From the NCBI RefSeq assembly GCF_018323885.1, contig NZ_AP024585.1, positions 4,402,001 through 4,466,000 on the forward strand: a stretch of 64,000 bases of DNA, given 5' to 3'. A program made the position numbers and the translations under genes. The first letter of the stretch is position 1, and every line of letters starts with the position of its first letter. The stretch is from Citrobacter amalonaticus (GTDB lineage Bacteria > Pseudomonadota > Gammaproteobacteria > Enterobacterales > Enterobacteriaceae). The notes below the pieces were generated by a model that saw only the letters and a program-made list of their open reading frames with translations, had not been told where the DNA came from and made no database searches. Below, one piece after another: positions 39,143 through 51,010 of the stretch.

Positions 39143-41575
39143 CTACAGCAGCTGCGCCAGACGGTTAATATCCGACTGAATCGCCCCGGCAGTGACGTCA
39201 CGCCCGGCACCGGGCCCGCGGATCACTAACGGGTTATCGCGATACCAGCGGCTTTCGATAGCAAAGACGTTATCGCACGGCAGCAGCGCTGCCAGCGGAT
39301 GCTCCGGGCGAACCGCTTCCACGCCAACACGCGCTTTGCCATTGGCGTCGAAACGCGCCACATAGCGCAGTACCAGCCCCATTTCACGGGCCGCTTCCAG
39401 ACGCTGCACCATCTGATCGTTCAGCTCATCGCCATTCTCAAAGAAGTGGTCGATTGAGCCTTCTTCACAATGCGCGGGAACCAGCGACTCAACGCGGACC
39501 TGATCCGGCTCGATGTCATAGCCTGCTTCGCGTGCCAGAATCACCAGCTTGCGCATCACATCTTTACCCGACAGGTCAACGCGCGGATCCGGCTCCGTCA
39601 GTCCCTGTTGCCAGGCCTGATCCACCAGATCGGTAAACGGCACAGAGCCATCAAACTGCAGGAACAGCCAGGACAGCGTGCCGGAGAAGATCCCGCTGAT
39701 CGACAGGATGGTGTCGCCGCTGTCGATCAGATCGCGCACGGTGTGGTTGATCGGCAACCCCGCACCCACGGTCGCGTTATACAGCCAGTGGCGCCCGGTC
39801 TTATCAAACGCGTCGTGGATCTGGCGATACTTATTGCTGGTGCTCGCCCCAGCCAGCTTGTTGGCGCTGATGACGTGAAAACCGTGGCTGGCAAAGTCGA
39901 GATACTGATCCGCCAGCTGTTCGCTCGCGGTCACATCCAGCACCACCAGATCGTCATACGGGTGTGCGCGCATCCACAGGAACAGCGACTCTTCATCCTG
40001 TTCAATGGCTTCATCATTGAAGAACGCCAGCGCCCGGCTGGCGTCCAGCCCTTCGTAGTTCAGCAGGCTGCGACGGCTATCCACCACCCCGGCCAGCACA
40101 AATTCAAATCCGGTACGCGCCGAGAGCGTGCTCTGCTCGCGGGCAAACAGCTCAAGCCAGCGGGAGCCGATGTTGCCCTTGCCGAAAAGCACAAGGCCGA
40201 TGCGTTTTTCAGCGCGGAATATGGACTGATGCAGACCCTGAATCAGGCTCTCCGTTGGGCCGGTACGCAGTACGGCCACCAGGCTGATGCCCTCTTCCGA
40301 CTGCCAGGTAAATTCTACCGGCTGTCCCTTCAACTGTTGCCAGAAACGATGGCAGTGCAGCGGGTTACGGGTGACGCCTGCGCCCACCATCGCCACCAGC
40401 GCCAGCCCCTGACGCAATCGCAGTTCACCCGGCAGACCGGCTTCATCGAGGATTCGCAGGGCACTGTCGGCCACTTCCGAGGTATAGCAGAACTGCAGCA
40501 GATGACGATCGGTATGGACGCCAACGGCCAGCGGACGCACCTGTGCACGCTTGAGGACCTGATCGATATCTTTATGCGCCTGCTTAAAGTCCTGGCTGGC
40601 GGGCACCTGAAATTCAATCAGGCAGACGTCATCATGGCTGGTCACGATACGCGCACCGGTCCCGGAAGCTAATACACGCTCAATGCGCGTGGAGCCTTGA
40701 TCTGGCGTATAACTACAGCGCAACTGGAGATCGATATCGCTGCCAGAAACCGGCTGCAGCGTACGGGCGTGCAGAACCGGTGCCGCCAGACGCGCCAGCT
40801 CGCTGGCTTCATCCAGACGCAGCAGCGGCAGCAGGCAGGCATCTTTGACTTTACGCGGGTCAGCGCTGTAAACCCCGGCCACGTCACTCCAGATGGTAAC
40901 GCGGGAAACGCCCGCCAGCGCGCCAATCTGCGTGGCGGAGTAGTCAGAACCATTACGGCCCAGCAGCACCGTTTCACCCGCATTACTACGACTGATAAAA
41001 CCGGTCACGACCAGACGTTTCTGCGGATGCTGGATCAGCAGTTGCTGTAATAGCGGGTAAGAAAGCCCTTCATCCACCTGCGGTTGCGCAGCGCGCTCAG
41101 CGCGTAAGAATTCACGCGCATCCAGCCAGGCCGACTCCATGCCCTGCTGATTGAGCACAGCCGACATCAGACGCGCTGACCATACTTCACCGTGGCCCAC
41201 GACTTCCGCATAAACGGCGTCATTCACGCCGCTGTCCAGCAGATTGGCCAGACGTTCCAGATCGCTGATAAACAGGCTGGTTAATGCCTCCGCCACGTCG
41301 GCGGGAAGCAAGCCGCTAATCAGTTCACACTGATAGCGTCGCAGGGTCTGTTGTACCTGATGCGCAGAGAGGCGATCGGTCTGACTTAATTTCAGCCAAC
41401 TGATCAGTTGGTTGGTCGTACTGCCCGCAGCGGAAACCACCATCATGTCGTCAGGCTGTGAGTATTCCGCCATGATGCCCGCGACGCGCAGATAACACTT
41501 CACGTCAGCCAGACTACTACCACCAAATTTGTGCAGTTGACGACCCTTCGCCCCTGCCTGCGCAATCACACTCAT
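39143..41575 (-). CDS. metL: Bifunctional aspartokinase II/homoserine dehydrogenase II MetL
   Basis: MetL catalyses the first and third steps from aspartate to homoserine. It has 810 residues: aspartokinase domain at about 1–300 (KFGGSSLADV near the N-terminus, GRNGSDYSATQIGALA at about 203), a central regulatory region, and homoserine dehydrogenase from about 460 (VLFGKGNIGSRWLELF) to the end (GAGAGRDVTAGAIQSD-like GPGAGRDVTAGAIQSD). It starts two bases after the metB stop, so metBL is one MetJ-repressed operon. Confidence 0.98.
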   Translation of the reverse strand: MSVIAQAGAKGRQLHKFGGSSLADVKCYLRVAGIMAEYSQPDDMMVVSAAGSTTNQLISWLKLSQTDRLSAHQVQQTLRRYQCELISGLLPADVAEALTSLFISDLERLANLLDSGVNDAVYAEVVGHGEVWSARLMSAVLNQQGMESAWLDAREFLRAERAAQPQVDEGLSYPLLQQLLIQHPQKRLVVTGFISRSNAGETVLLGRNGSDYSATQIGALAGVSRVTIWSDVAGVYSADPRKVKDACLLPLLRLDEASELARLAAPVLHARTLQPVSGSDIDLQLRCSYTPDQGSTRIERVLASGTGARIVTSHDDVCLIEFQVPASQDFKQAHKDIDQVLKRAQVRPLAVGVHTDRHLLQFCYTSEVADSALRILDEAGLPGELRLRQGLALVAMVGAGVTRNPLHCHRFWQQLKGQPVEFTWQSEEGISLVAVLRTGPTESLIQGLHQSIFRAEKRIGLVLFGKGNIGSRWLELFAREQSTLSARTGFEFVLAGVVDSRRSLLNYEGLDASRALAFFNDEAIEQDEESLFLWMRAHPYDDLVVLDVTASEQLADQYLDFASHGFHVISANKLAGASTSNKYRQIHDAFDKTGRHWLYNATVGAGLPINHTVRDLIDSGDTILSISGIFSGTLSWLFLQFDGSVPFTDLVDQAWQQGLTEPDPRVDLSGKDVMRKLVILAREAGYDIEPDQVRVESLVPAHCEEGSIDHFFENGDELNDQMVQRLEAAREMGLVLRYVARFDANGKARVGVEAVRPEHPLAALLPCDNVFAIESRWYRDNPLVIRGPGAGRDVTAGAIQSDINRLAQLL

Positions 41576-41577
41576 GT

Positions 41578-42738
41578 TTACCCCTTGTTTGCAGCCCGGA
41601 AGCCATTTTCCAGGTCGGCAATTAAATCTTCGCCATCTTCAATACCCGTGGAGATGCGCAGCAGCGTCTCGGAGATCCCGGCGGCCGCACGCGCTTCTGG
41701 CGCCATGCCAGCATGCGTCATCGTTGCGGCGTGAGAGATTAAGCTTTCCACTCCCCCTAAAGATTCCGCCAGCGTAAACAACGACAGCCCACTCAGGAAA
41801 CGACGCAGCGTCTGCTCATCGCCATCCAGTTCAAAACTCAACATTGCGCCAAAGCCTTTCTGCTGACGCGCGGCAATGTCATGCCCCTGATTTTCTGGCA
41901 GCGACGGGTGATACAGCTTTTTCACCAGCGGCTGGGTTTGCAGGTAATCGACGATCGCCTGTGCATTACGCTGCGCCACTTCCATGCGCGGCGACAGCGT
42001 ACGCAGCCCGCGCAGCAGCAGGTAGCTGTCAAACGCGCTGCCGGTCACACCGATATTATTCGCCCACCAGGCCAGTTCGGTGACGATTTCCGGATCTTTG
42101 GCTATCACCACGCCCGCCACGACGTCAGAGTGACCATTCAGATATTTCGTGCATGAATGCAACACCAGATCGGCGCCCAATGCCAGCGGATTTTGCAGCG
42201 CCGGGCTTAAAAAAGTGTTATCGACAACGCTGACGGCCCCGGCTTCACGCGCCAGTTGACAGATTTTCGCAATATCCACCACGCGTAACAGCGGATTACT
42301 CGGACTTTCTACCAGCACCAGTTTAGGTTTTTCTGCCAGCGCGGCCTGCAACGCCTGCTCATCTCCCTGATCGACAAAGTGCACGCGATAGCATCCGCGC
42401 TTCGCCAGGCTGTCAAACAGGCGGTAGCTGCCGCCGTAGCAGTCATGTGGCGCAACCAGCAGATCTCCGGGCTTCAGGAACACGGTCGTCACCAGATGAA
42501 TCGCCGACATACCGGTATTGGTCAGTACCGCACCCGCACCGCCTTCCAGTTCGGCCAGCGCACGCTGGACCACATCGCGCGTCGGGTTACCGCGACGGGA
42601 ATAGTCATGGGCGCGCGGCTCATTAAAACCGGTAAAATTATAGGTACTGGAAAGGTGAATCGGCGGAACGACGCAACCGTACTGTTCGTCGTCATTTAAC
42701 CCGCTACGCACTGCGATGGTGGCCTGTTTACGCGTCAT
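41578..42738 (-). CDS. metB: Cystathionine gamma-synthase MetB
   Basis: This PLP enzyme joins O-succinylhomoserine and cysteine to cystathionine. It has 386 residues of the Cys/Met metabolism transferase family. The PLP lysine is in HSCTKYLNGHSDVVAGVV (about residue 198), with substrate-site stretches YSRRGNPTRDVVQRAL and ESPSNPLLRVVDI. It is the first gene of metBL and divergent from metJ across a Met-box array. Confidence 0.98.
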   Translation of the reverse strand: MTRKQATIAVRSGLNDDEQYGCVVPPIHLSSTYNFTGFNEPRAHDYSRRGNPTRDVVQRALAELEGGAGAVLTNTGMSAIHLVTTVFLKPGDLLVAPHDCYGGSYRLFDSLAKRGCYRVHFVDQGDEQALQAALAEKPKLVLVESPSNPLLRVVDIAKICQLAREAGAVSVVDNTFLSPALQNPLALGADLVLHSCTKYLNGHSDVVAGVVIAKDPEIVTELAWWANNIGVTGSAFDSYLLLRGLRTLSPRMEVAQRNAQAIVDYLQTQPLVKKLYHPSLPENQGHDIAARQQKGFGAMLSFELDGDEQTLRRFLSGLSLFTLAESLGGVESLISHAATMTHAGMAPEARAAAGISETLLRISTGIEDGEDLIADLENGFRAANKG

Positions 42739-42800
42739 GTTAGGGTGTTCCTGAGCTGAGTCGATGAAAAGTCAGGTCCCAGAGTAAACAGGTTAACAAT

Positions 42801-42840
42801 AGACGTCAATACATCTGGACATCTAAACTTCTTTGCGTAT
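42801..42840. promoter_or_regulatory. Met-box array between metB and metJ
   Basis: Five tandem 8-mers AGACGTCA, ATACATCT, GGACATCT, AAACTTCT and TTGCGTAT follow the AGACGTCT pattern with decreasing match. The first matches at seven of eight positions. The array serves the divergent metB and metJ promoters. Confidence 0.88.
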
Positions 42841-43015
42841 AGATTGAGCAAACCGGAAATAGCCGTTAAAATTATCTGCATTAGCGCACAACTACAGGTG
42901 CTTAATCCGTGTCACGGTATCGCCTGTACGGTAAACTATGCGGAATTACGGCGAGTAGGCATACTAATAGTATGGTCTTGCCCCATATTAATGACGAAGA
43001 GGATTAAGGTATCTC

Positions 43016-43333
43016 ATGGCTGAATGGAGCGGCGAATATATCAGCCCATACGCTGAGCACGGTAAGAAGAGTGAGCAAGTAAAGAAAATTACGGTTTCCA
43101 TTCCTCTGAAGGTGTTAAAAATCCTCACCGATGAACGCACGCGTCGTCAGGTGAACAACCTGCGTCACGCCACCAACAGCGAGCTGCTGTGTGAAGCGTT
43201 TCTGCATGCTTTTACCGGACAACCCCTGCCAAACGATGCAGACCTGCGCAAAGAGCGTAGCGATGAAATCCCGGAAGCGGCGAAAGAAATTATGCGCGAA
43301 CTGGGCATCGACCCGGAGACGTGGGAATATTGA
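43016..43333 (+). CDS. metJ: Methionine repressor MetJ
   Basis: MetJ is a ribbon-helix-helix repressor that binds Met boxes with S-adenosylmethionine as corepressor. It has 105 residues. The DNA-reading beta strand is [12 protein letters not shown] (about residues 22–33), followed by [33 protein letters not shown]. The operators upstream of metB and metF are in this window. It is followed by a strong terminator. Confidence 0.98.
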   Translation: MAEWSGEYISPYAEHGKKSEQVKKITVSIPLKVLKILTDERTRRQVNNLRHATNSELLCEAFLHAFTGQPLPNDADLRKERSDEIPEAAKEIMRELGIDPETWEY

Positions 43334-43343
43334 TGCAGAAAAG

Positions 43344-43370
43344 AGCAGAAGCCACGCTTCTGCTTTTTTT
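43344..43370 (+). terminator. metJ terminator
   Basis: AGCAGAAG (43344–43351) pairs with CTTCTGCT (43357–43364), followed by a run of T. Confidence 0.92.
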
Positions 43371-43400
43371 CATGGTGATTATCGGTTTGGCTCTCTCGGA

Positions 43401-44933
43401 TCAGGCTGGCTGATGGTACTGCGCCTTCTGCCGGTTTACATAACCAATCGTATTGTTTCCCCACAGCTGTTCGTACGGCATACCAGCCAGCATCTCCACG
43501 GTCTGGCGCGCCTGAGGTGTGATCGCGTCCGGGGTAACCCCTCCGGCCTGACGCATTTTCAGTGTCTCTTCGCGCAGTACTTTGTGCGTTTTCAGGTTTA
43601 ATCGAAAACGCAGTGAAACCAGGAATCCCATGCAGAGCACCGCCACCGTACCGAAACTCAGAATCAGCATGATGGTATGGCTGACACCCGGCACCTGAGT
43701 GGCCTGTCCTGAGACAAAACCGGAATACTGCATCACAATGCCGACCAACATTACGGCACCGGCCTGAGACGCTTTGCGAGTCAGGGTCATGATGCCCGCA
43801 AATATCCCCTCGCGACGCTGTCCGGTGATGACCTCATCCACATCCGCAATATAGGTATAAATGTTCCACGGGATATAATTGATGCCGCCGCGCCCCAGAC
43901 CGGCCACCGCGGAAATCAGCAGCAACAGCGCCGAATTGTCGCTCATCCCGCTATAGTACAGTGCGGAGTATGACAGCGCGCCCAGACCAAACAGCAGCAC
44001 CACCACACGATACGACGGCGCCGGGCCAAAACGGATACACAGCGGGATCATCGCCATCACGGCGATAAACTGCAGGATCGCCATCGTCCCCATGAGATTG
44101 GACGCCAGCGTTGGGCTTTGCATCAGCACGAACACCACGTAATAGGTAAACACGGCGTTGAAAACGTCCTGCGCAATATAGCCGCCGAGATACATCCCGA
44201 GATGCAGACGAAAAATTCGAATGCGAAACGTTGAGCTCAGCTCAATCACCAGGCGATGCAGACTCTGCCCCAGAGTCAGCTTTTGCGCCTGCACCGCCAG
44301 CTCTTCCGCACTACGTTCACGTTCCCAGGTAAAGATCCAGACGAAAGTCAGCACCACGGCACACATAATGGCGAACACCAGGCTGGCGTAAAAGAAGGAG
44401 ATGGCATTGTCCTTACCAAAATGGTTCAGCAAAATACCGGGTAAAAAAGCCGCCAGGATCGCTGACAGTTGCGCCATCGCGATACGCGCCCCGGAAAACT
44501 TCGTTTTCTGCCTGAAGTCGTCGGTCATTTCCGGAACCAGCGTTTCATAAGGCACCAAAATCATGGTGTAGACCACGTCGAACAACAGATAGGCGGCCAG
44601 ATAATACCAGTAGCTCATTCCCTCCATCCACATCAGGCTATAGGAGAAAACGCAGGGAATACCCAGTAAAATAAAGAACTTCCGTCGACCAAATCGTTTT
44701 CCCAACCACGTATTGCCAAAGCTATCCGTCAGATATCCCATCAGCGGACTGACCACCGCATCCAAAATTCTCGCCATCGCAAAAATAAACGTCGCCTCTA
44801 TTGGTGTTAATCCGCAAAAGGTGGTGAAAAAATATAATAACCATGCCGCAGTCAGCGCGGTTGTCCCTGCGCCAAGACAATCACCTGAGCCATAGGCGAG
44901 GTAATTCACAAGACCTATTTTTCGCTTATTCAT
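43401..44933 (-). CDS. GPH-type sugar:cation symporter (MFS superfamily)
   Basis: This 510-residue inner-membrane protein has about twelve helices. Family motifs are YGSGDCLGAGTTALTAAWLLYF at the N-terminus and MGYLTDSFGNTWLGKRFGRRKFF between helices 2 and 3, typical of glycoside–pentoside–hexuronide symporters such as YihO and the oligogalacturonide transporter TogT. The ATG at 44933 was preferred because CAGGGA lies eight bases upstream. An earlier ATG adds eight residues. It follows a KdgM-like porin gene on the same strand. The pair probably takes up an acidic oligosaccharide, but no lyase gene is nearby. Confidence 0.85.
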   Translation of the reverse strand: MNKRKIGLVNYLAYGSGDCLGAGTTALTAAWLLYFFTTFCGLTPIEATFIFAMARILDAVVSPLMGYLTDSFGNTWLGKRFGRRKFFILLGIPCVFSYSLMWMEGMSYWYYLAAYLLFDVVYTMILVPYETLVPEMTDDFRQKTKFSGARIAMAQLSAILAAFLPGILLNHFGKDNAISFFYASLVFAIMCAVVLTFVWIFTWERERSAEELAVQAQKLTLGQSLHRLVIELSSTFRIRIFRLHLGMYLGGYIAQDVFNAVFTYYVVFVLMQSPTLASNLMGTMAILQFIAVMAMIPLCIRFGPAPSYRVVVLLFGLGALSYSALYYSGMSDNSALLLLISAVAGLGRGGINYIPWNIYTYIADVDEVITGQRREGIFAGIMTLTRKASQAGAVMLVGIVMQYSGFVSGQATQVPGVSHTIMLILSFGTVAVLCMGFLVSLRFRLNLKTHKVLREETLKMRQAGGVTPDAITPQARQTVEMLAGMPYEQLWGNNTIGYVNRQKAQYHQPA

Positions 44934-45026
44934 CTGGATTCCCTGATTATTAAGCATGAAGTACGCGCGGCAAAAAAAAAAATACGCTTACCGCACAGGA
45001 ATATGTCATAGAGAAGAATTTATTAA

Positions 45027-45707
45027 TCAGAAAGTATAACCAATACCAATACGATAACGTGTCTGACGATCGTCGGTTGTCGCTGTATTATAGCCGGAAG
45101 AGACGTTACCCACTTCAGCAAAAGAAATCCAGGAACCTATTTTATAGGCAACGCGAAAGTTAAGTTCATAGTCTTCTTTTTTATTATTATATAAATCTTC
45201 ACTGTCTGCGATTTTATAAATACCGTTCAGTTCAAACATCCAGTCATGAAGGTTATAGCCCAACCAGGCCTCCGGGCGATAAACCATTCGATCATCTCTG
45301 ACTTCTGAATTGCGACGAGTATACTCAAAACGATAGCGGAATGCCGTCCACCAGCTATCATTGATATTATATTGCACACGCAAGTACGGCTTATAGATTG
45401 CCTGACCTTCATCTGTTTCTATCGCCAGTCCCGGTTGCCAGACAAGGTCTTGCCAGGTGAACTGGTAACTGGCCGTGTACTCGTTACCGTTCGTCTCCAT
45501 GTTATTAACCGGATGTTTTGGATCCGAATCATCAGAGCGCGAAATCGCTTCTACCGCAACGCCAAATCCACTGGCAAAACGATGGGACATATAAACACGG
45601 TCATAGTTACGTCCGTCGTCATAATATTCATGACGATAATCTACGTAGCCAGCATGAGCGGCTCCAGATAATATTGGAATAAGTAATAACGCATATCCAC
45701 GCTTCAT
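45027..45707 (-). CDS. KdgM/OmpL-family small outer-membrane porin
   Basis: This 226-residue protein has a signal peptide (MKRGYALLLIPILSGAAHA, cleavage after residue 19). The mature chain has alternating aromatic and charged beta strands and ends in the aromatic outer-membrane signal IGIGYTF. The family includes KdgM (oligogalacturonate), NanC (sialic acid) and OmpL, 12-stranded anion-selective channels. It is transcribed ahead of the symporter with a 93-base gap and is AT-rich compared with the neighbours. The substrate cannot be named from sequence. Confidence 0.88.
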   Translation of the reverse strand: MKRGYALLLIPILSGAAHAGYVDYRHEYYDDGRNYDRVYMSHRFASGFGVAVEAISRSDDSDPKHPVNNMETNGNEYTASYQFTWQDLVWQPGLAIETDEGQAIYKPYLRVQYNINDSWWTAFRYRFEYTRRNSEVRDDRMVYRPEAWLGYNLHDWMFELNGIYKIADSEDLYNNKKEDYELNFRVAYKIGSWISFAEVGNVSSGYNTATTDDRQTRYRIGIGYTF

Positions 45708-46012
45708 AGCAATCCCTCTCAATAGAATACATCAAAAACAATCTGACCTTATCAACATCACAACGATAAAAATGCAATGATGAAAACAAGGATAATTTTA
45801 TATTACGAAGTGAAGTTTATTTAAGTGGGAAAGTTAAAACCTTTTAAATTTTGCCAGCAAATAAAAATCATGGCAAAAAAAGGAAGATAAGAGAGACAGA
45901 CATCACCAACAGAAACAATTTATCGATAAATTAAAAACACCATTTCAATTTGCCATGGCGTTATTTATTCAAGACATTAATGATATATATGGAACAGATA
46001 AATTTCAGAGAC
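45708..46012. promoter_or_regulatory. AT-rich region upstream of the porin gene
   Basis: This stretch of about 305 bases holds no convincing gene and is markedly AT-rich. It contains a perfect 16-bp palindrome AATTTATCGATAAATT (45917–45932) and an inverted repeat TTTTGCCA (45849–45856)/TGGCAAAA (45871–45878). It should hold the porin–symporter promoter. I could not identify a clear CRP or KdgR site. Confidence 0.5.
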
Positions 46013-46041
46013 AAAAAAAGCGCCAGTCGGCGCTTTTTTTT
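46013..46041 (-). terminator. rpmE terminator
   Basis: GCGCC (46020–46024) pairs with GGCGC (46029–46033) with flanking A and T runs, so it works in either direction. It lies just past the rpmE stop. Confidence 0.9.
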
Positions 46042-46053
46042 GACAGCTGAAAC

Positions 46054-48670
<2,617 letters not shown>

Positions 48671-48827
48671 CCCCCTCACGATGCGAGGCGGATCGTAAAA
48701 TTTAACACCCATCACACTTTTTATGAAAATTCTGTAACCGTTTCCATTCGCTATCTGATAAAAATGTTTCCGATGTGAATTTAAACAGGGATTGTGCTGC
48801 GCCGGATTTCCCAGGCGAGGAGAAAGA

Positions 48828-49853
48828 GTGAAACCGAATAAGCAGGTTGCTGCCGCTACAATGAAAGATGTTGCCATGAAGGCGAAAGTCTCAACGGCAA
48901 CCGTGTCTCGCGCGCTAATGAACCCGGATAAAGTCTCTCAGTCCACCCGAAACCGGGTTGAACAGGCAGCTGTAGAGGTCGGGTATTTACCGCAGGCGGC
49001 GGGACGCAACGTTAAACGTAATGAATCGCGAACCATCCTGGTGATTGTTCCGGATATTTGCGATCCCTTCTTTAGCGAACTGATCCGTGGGATCGAGGTC
49101 ACCGCCGCCAGTCATGGCTATCTGGTGCTGATCGGCGATTGTGCGCATCAGAACCAGCAGGAAAAAACCTTCGTCAATTTGATCATCACCAAGCAAATTG
49201 ATGGCATGCTGCTGCTGGGCTCTCGTCTGCCGTTTGACGCCAGTATTGAAGAGCAGCGCAATCTGCCGCCGATGGTGATGGCGAACGAGTTTGCGCCGGA
49301 ACTGGAACTGCCTACCGTCCATATCGATAACCTGACCGCCGCCTTCAATGCCGTGAACTACCTGCATGAGCTGGGACATCAGCGCATTGGCTGTATTGCC
49401 GGGCCGGAAGAAATGCCGCTGTGTCATTACCGCTTGCAGGGCTACGTGCAGGCGCTGCGTCGTTGCGGTATTACCGTTGATCCGCACTATATCGCCCGTG
49501 GGGATTTTACCTACGAAGCTGGCGGCAATGCGCTTAAACAACTGTTCGACTTGCCGCAACCACCGACAGCGGTATTCTGTCATAGCGATGTCATGGCGCT
49601 TGGTGCCCTCTCATGGGCCAAACGCCAGGGCATCAACGTCCCGGATGACCTGTCGATTATTGGTTTCGACAACATCGCCCTGGCGGAGTTTTGCGATCCG
49701 CCGCTGACCACCGTTGCGCAACCGCGTTTCGAAATTGGTCGCGAAGCGATGCTGTTGCTGCTTGACCAAATTCAGGGGCAAAATGTCAACAGCGGCTCGC
49801 GTTTAATGGATTGTGAGTTAATCCTTCGGGGTACGACGCGCGCCTTAACGTAA
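48828..49853 (+). CDS. cytR: LacI-family regulator CytR
   Basis: CytR represses nucleoside uptake and catabolism genes together with CRP and is released by cytidine. The GTG start at 48828 (MKPNKQVAAATMKDVAMKAKVS) follows GAGGAG and gives 341 residues, as in E. coli, which also uses GTG. The upstream ATG frame is not CytR-like. The helix-turn-helix is at about residues 11–32 (MKDVAMKAKVSTATVSRALMN), followed by the periplasmic-binding-like effector domain. Confidence 0.96.
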   Translation: MKPNKQVAAATMKDVAMKAKVSTATVSRALMNPDKVSQSTRNRVEQAAVEVGYLPQAAGRNVKRNESRTILVIVPDICDPFFSELIRGIEVTAASHGYLVLIGDCAHQNQQEKTFVNLIITKQIDGMLLLGSRLPFDASIEEQRNLPPMVMANEFAPELELPTVHIDNLTAAFNAVNYLHELGHQRIGCIAGPEEMPLCHYRLQGYVQALRRCGITVDPHYIARGDFTYEAGGNALKQLFDLPQPPTAVFCHSDVMALGALSWAKRQGINVPDDLSIIGFDNIALAEFCDPPLTTVAQPRFEIGREAMLLLLDQIQGQNVNSGSRLMDCELILRGTTRALT

Positions 49854-49938
49854 ACCTTTCAGACACCGTGTCTGGTCAAAGGCCCGCCGCTTAAGTAACA
49901 TGGCGGGCTGACGAACGAATCAATACAGCGAAACGATA

Positions 49939-50919
49939 GTGGCACAACGAGATTATGTACGTCGCGGCCAACCGGCACCTTCGCGGCGCAAAAAGAGCAC
50001 CTCACGGAAAAAGCAACGCAACACGTCTGCGGTATCGCCCGCAATGGTCGCCATTGCCGCCGCCGTGCTTGTGGCCTTTATCGGTGGTCTGTACTTCATT
50101 ACGCATCATAAAAAAGAAGAATCCGAAACGTTGCAGGGTCAGAAAGTGACCGGCAACGGGCTGCCGCCAAAGCCGGAAGAGCGCTGGCGCTATATTAAAG
50201 AGCTGGAAAGCCGTCAGCCGGGCGTACGTGCGCCCACAGAACCGTCAGCCGGTGGTGAAGTCATGAAGCCGGATCAACTGACTGAAGAACAGCGCCAGTT
50301 ACTTGCGCAAATGCAGGCCGACATGCGCCAGCAACCGACGCAGCTCAACGAAGTGCCGTGGAACGAGCAGACACCGGCACAACGTCAGCAAACGTTGCAG
50401 CGCCAGGCTCAGCAACGTCAGGTTGAGCAACAGCAGCAGTGGAACAGCACGCCGCCGGTTCAACAGCCGCGTACGCAGCCACAGACGCAAACGCGTACTG
50501 CGCAAACGGCGCCAGTGCAGCAGCCGTCGAAGCCTGCCACGCAGACGCAGAAACCCGCTGCGACGTCGCAACCGTACCAGGATCTGCTGCAGACCCCGGC
50601 GCACACCACGGCATCGCAGCCAAAAACACAGCCAGCCGCACCGGTTGAGCGCGTGCCAGAGGCACCGAAGCCGACGACAGAGAAGAAAGACGAACGTCGC
50701 TGGATGGTACAATGTGGTTCGTTTAAAGGCGCAGAACAGGCAGAAACCGTGCGTGCACAGTTAGCTTTCGAAGGCTTTGACTCCAAAATCACCACCAATA
50801 ATGGCTGGAACCGCGTGGTCATCGGGCCGGTGAAAGGCAAAGAGAATGCCGACAGCACCATTAGCCGTCTGAAGATGGCAGGTCACACAAACTGTATTCG
50901 ACTCGCCTCCGGGGGTTGA
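49939..50919 (+). CDS. ftsN: Cell division protein FtsN
   Basis: FtsN triggers septal peptidoglycan synthesis. It has 326 residues from a GTG start, against 319 in E. coli. The order is a basic cytoplasmic tail (residues 1–33), one membrane helix (about 34–54), the periplasmic essential region (WRYIKELESRQPGV, about 82–95), a long linker very rich in Gln, Pro and Thr (about 130–245), and a C-terminal SPOR domain (from RRWMVQCGSFKG, about 249, to the end) that binds denuded glycan strands. Most length variation is in the linker. Confidence 0.97.
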   Translation: MAQRDYVRRGQPAPSRRKKSTSRKKQRNTSAVSPAMVAIAAAVLVAFIGGLYFITHHKKEESETLQGQKVTGNGLPPKPEERWRYIKELESRQPGVRAPTEPSAGGEVMKPDQLTEEQRQLLAQMQADMRQQPTQLNEVPWNEQTPAQRQQTLQRQAQQRQVEQQQQWNSTPPVQQPRTQPQTQTRTAQTAPVQQPSKPATQTQKPAATSQPYQDLLQTPAHTTASQPKTQPAAPVERVPEAPKPTTEKKDERRWMVQCGSFKGAEQAETVRAQLAFEGFDSKITTNNGWNRVVIGPVKGKENADSTISRLKMAGHTNCIRLASGG

Positions 50920-50943
50920 AACCCCCAAAATCTCCCCCATCTA
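50914..50943 (+). promoter_or_regulatory. Heat-shock (sigma-32) promoter of hslVU
   Basis: The −35 GGTTGAAAC (50914–50922) and −10 CCCCATCTA (50935–50943) match the RpoH consensus (CTTGAA and CCCCATnTA) with a 13-base spacer between TTGAAA and CCCCAT. The −35 overlaps the ftsN stop codon. hslVU is a known heat-shock operon. Confidence 0.88.
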
Positions 50944-50955
50944 TACTTGCATTAC

Positions 50956-50976
50956 GCCCCGCACACCGTGCGGGGC
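50956..50976 (+). promoter_or_regulatory. 5' leader hairpin of hslVU
   Basis: GCCCCGCAC (50956–50964) pairs perfectly with GTGCGGGGC (50968–50976) around ACC. It falls at the start of the expected hslVU transcript and lacks a U run. A mRNA-stabilising 5' stem-loop is the likely role. Confidence 0.75.
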
Positions 50977-51010
50977 TTGTATTCTGCATTTGTAACCAAG
51001 GGGTCTGCTC

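Noticed and set aside
39470..40672. 400-codon open frame antisense to metL
   Set aside because: Shadow of the metL coding frame. Composition is rich in Arg, His and Gln without any motif.
45723..46012. KdgR operator upstream of the KdgM-like porin
   Set aside because: No sequence fits the KdgR palindrome well. TGAAAAC-type fragments are too degenerate in AT-rich DNA.
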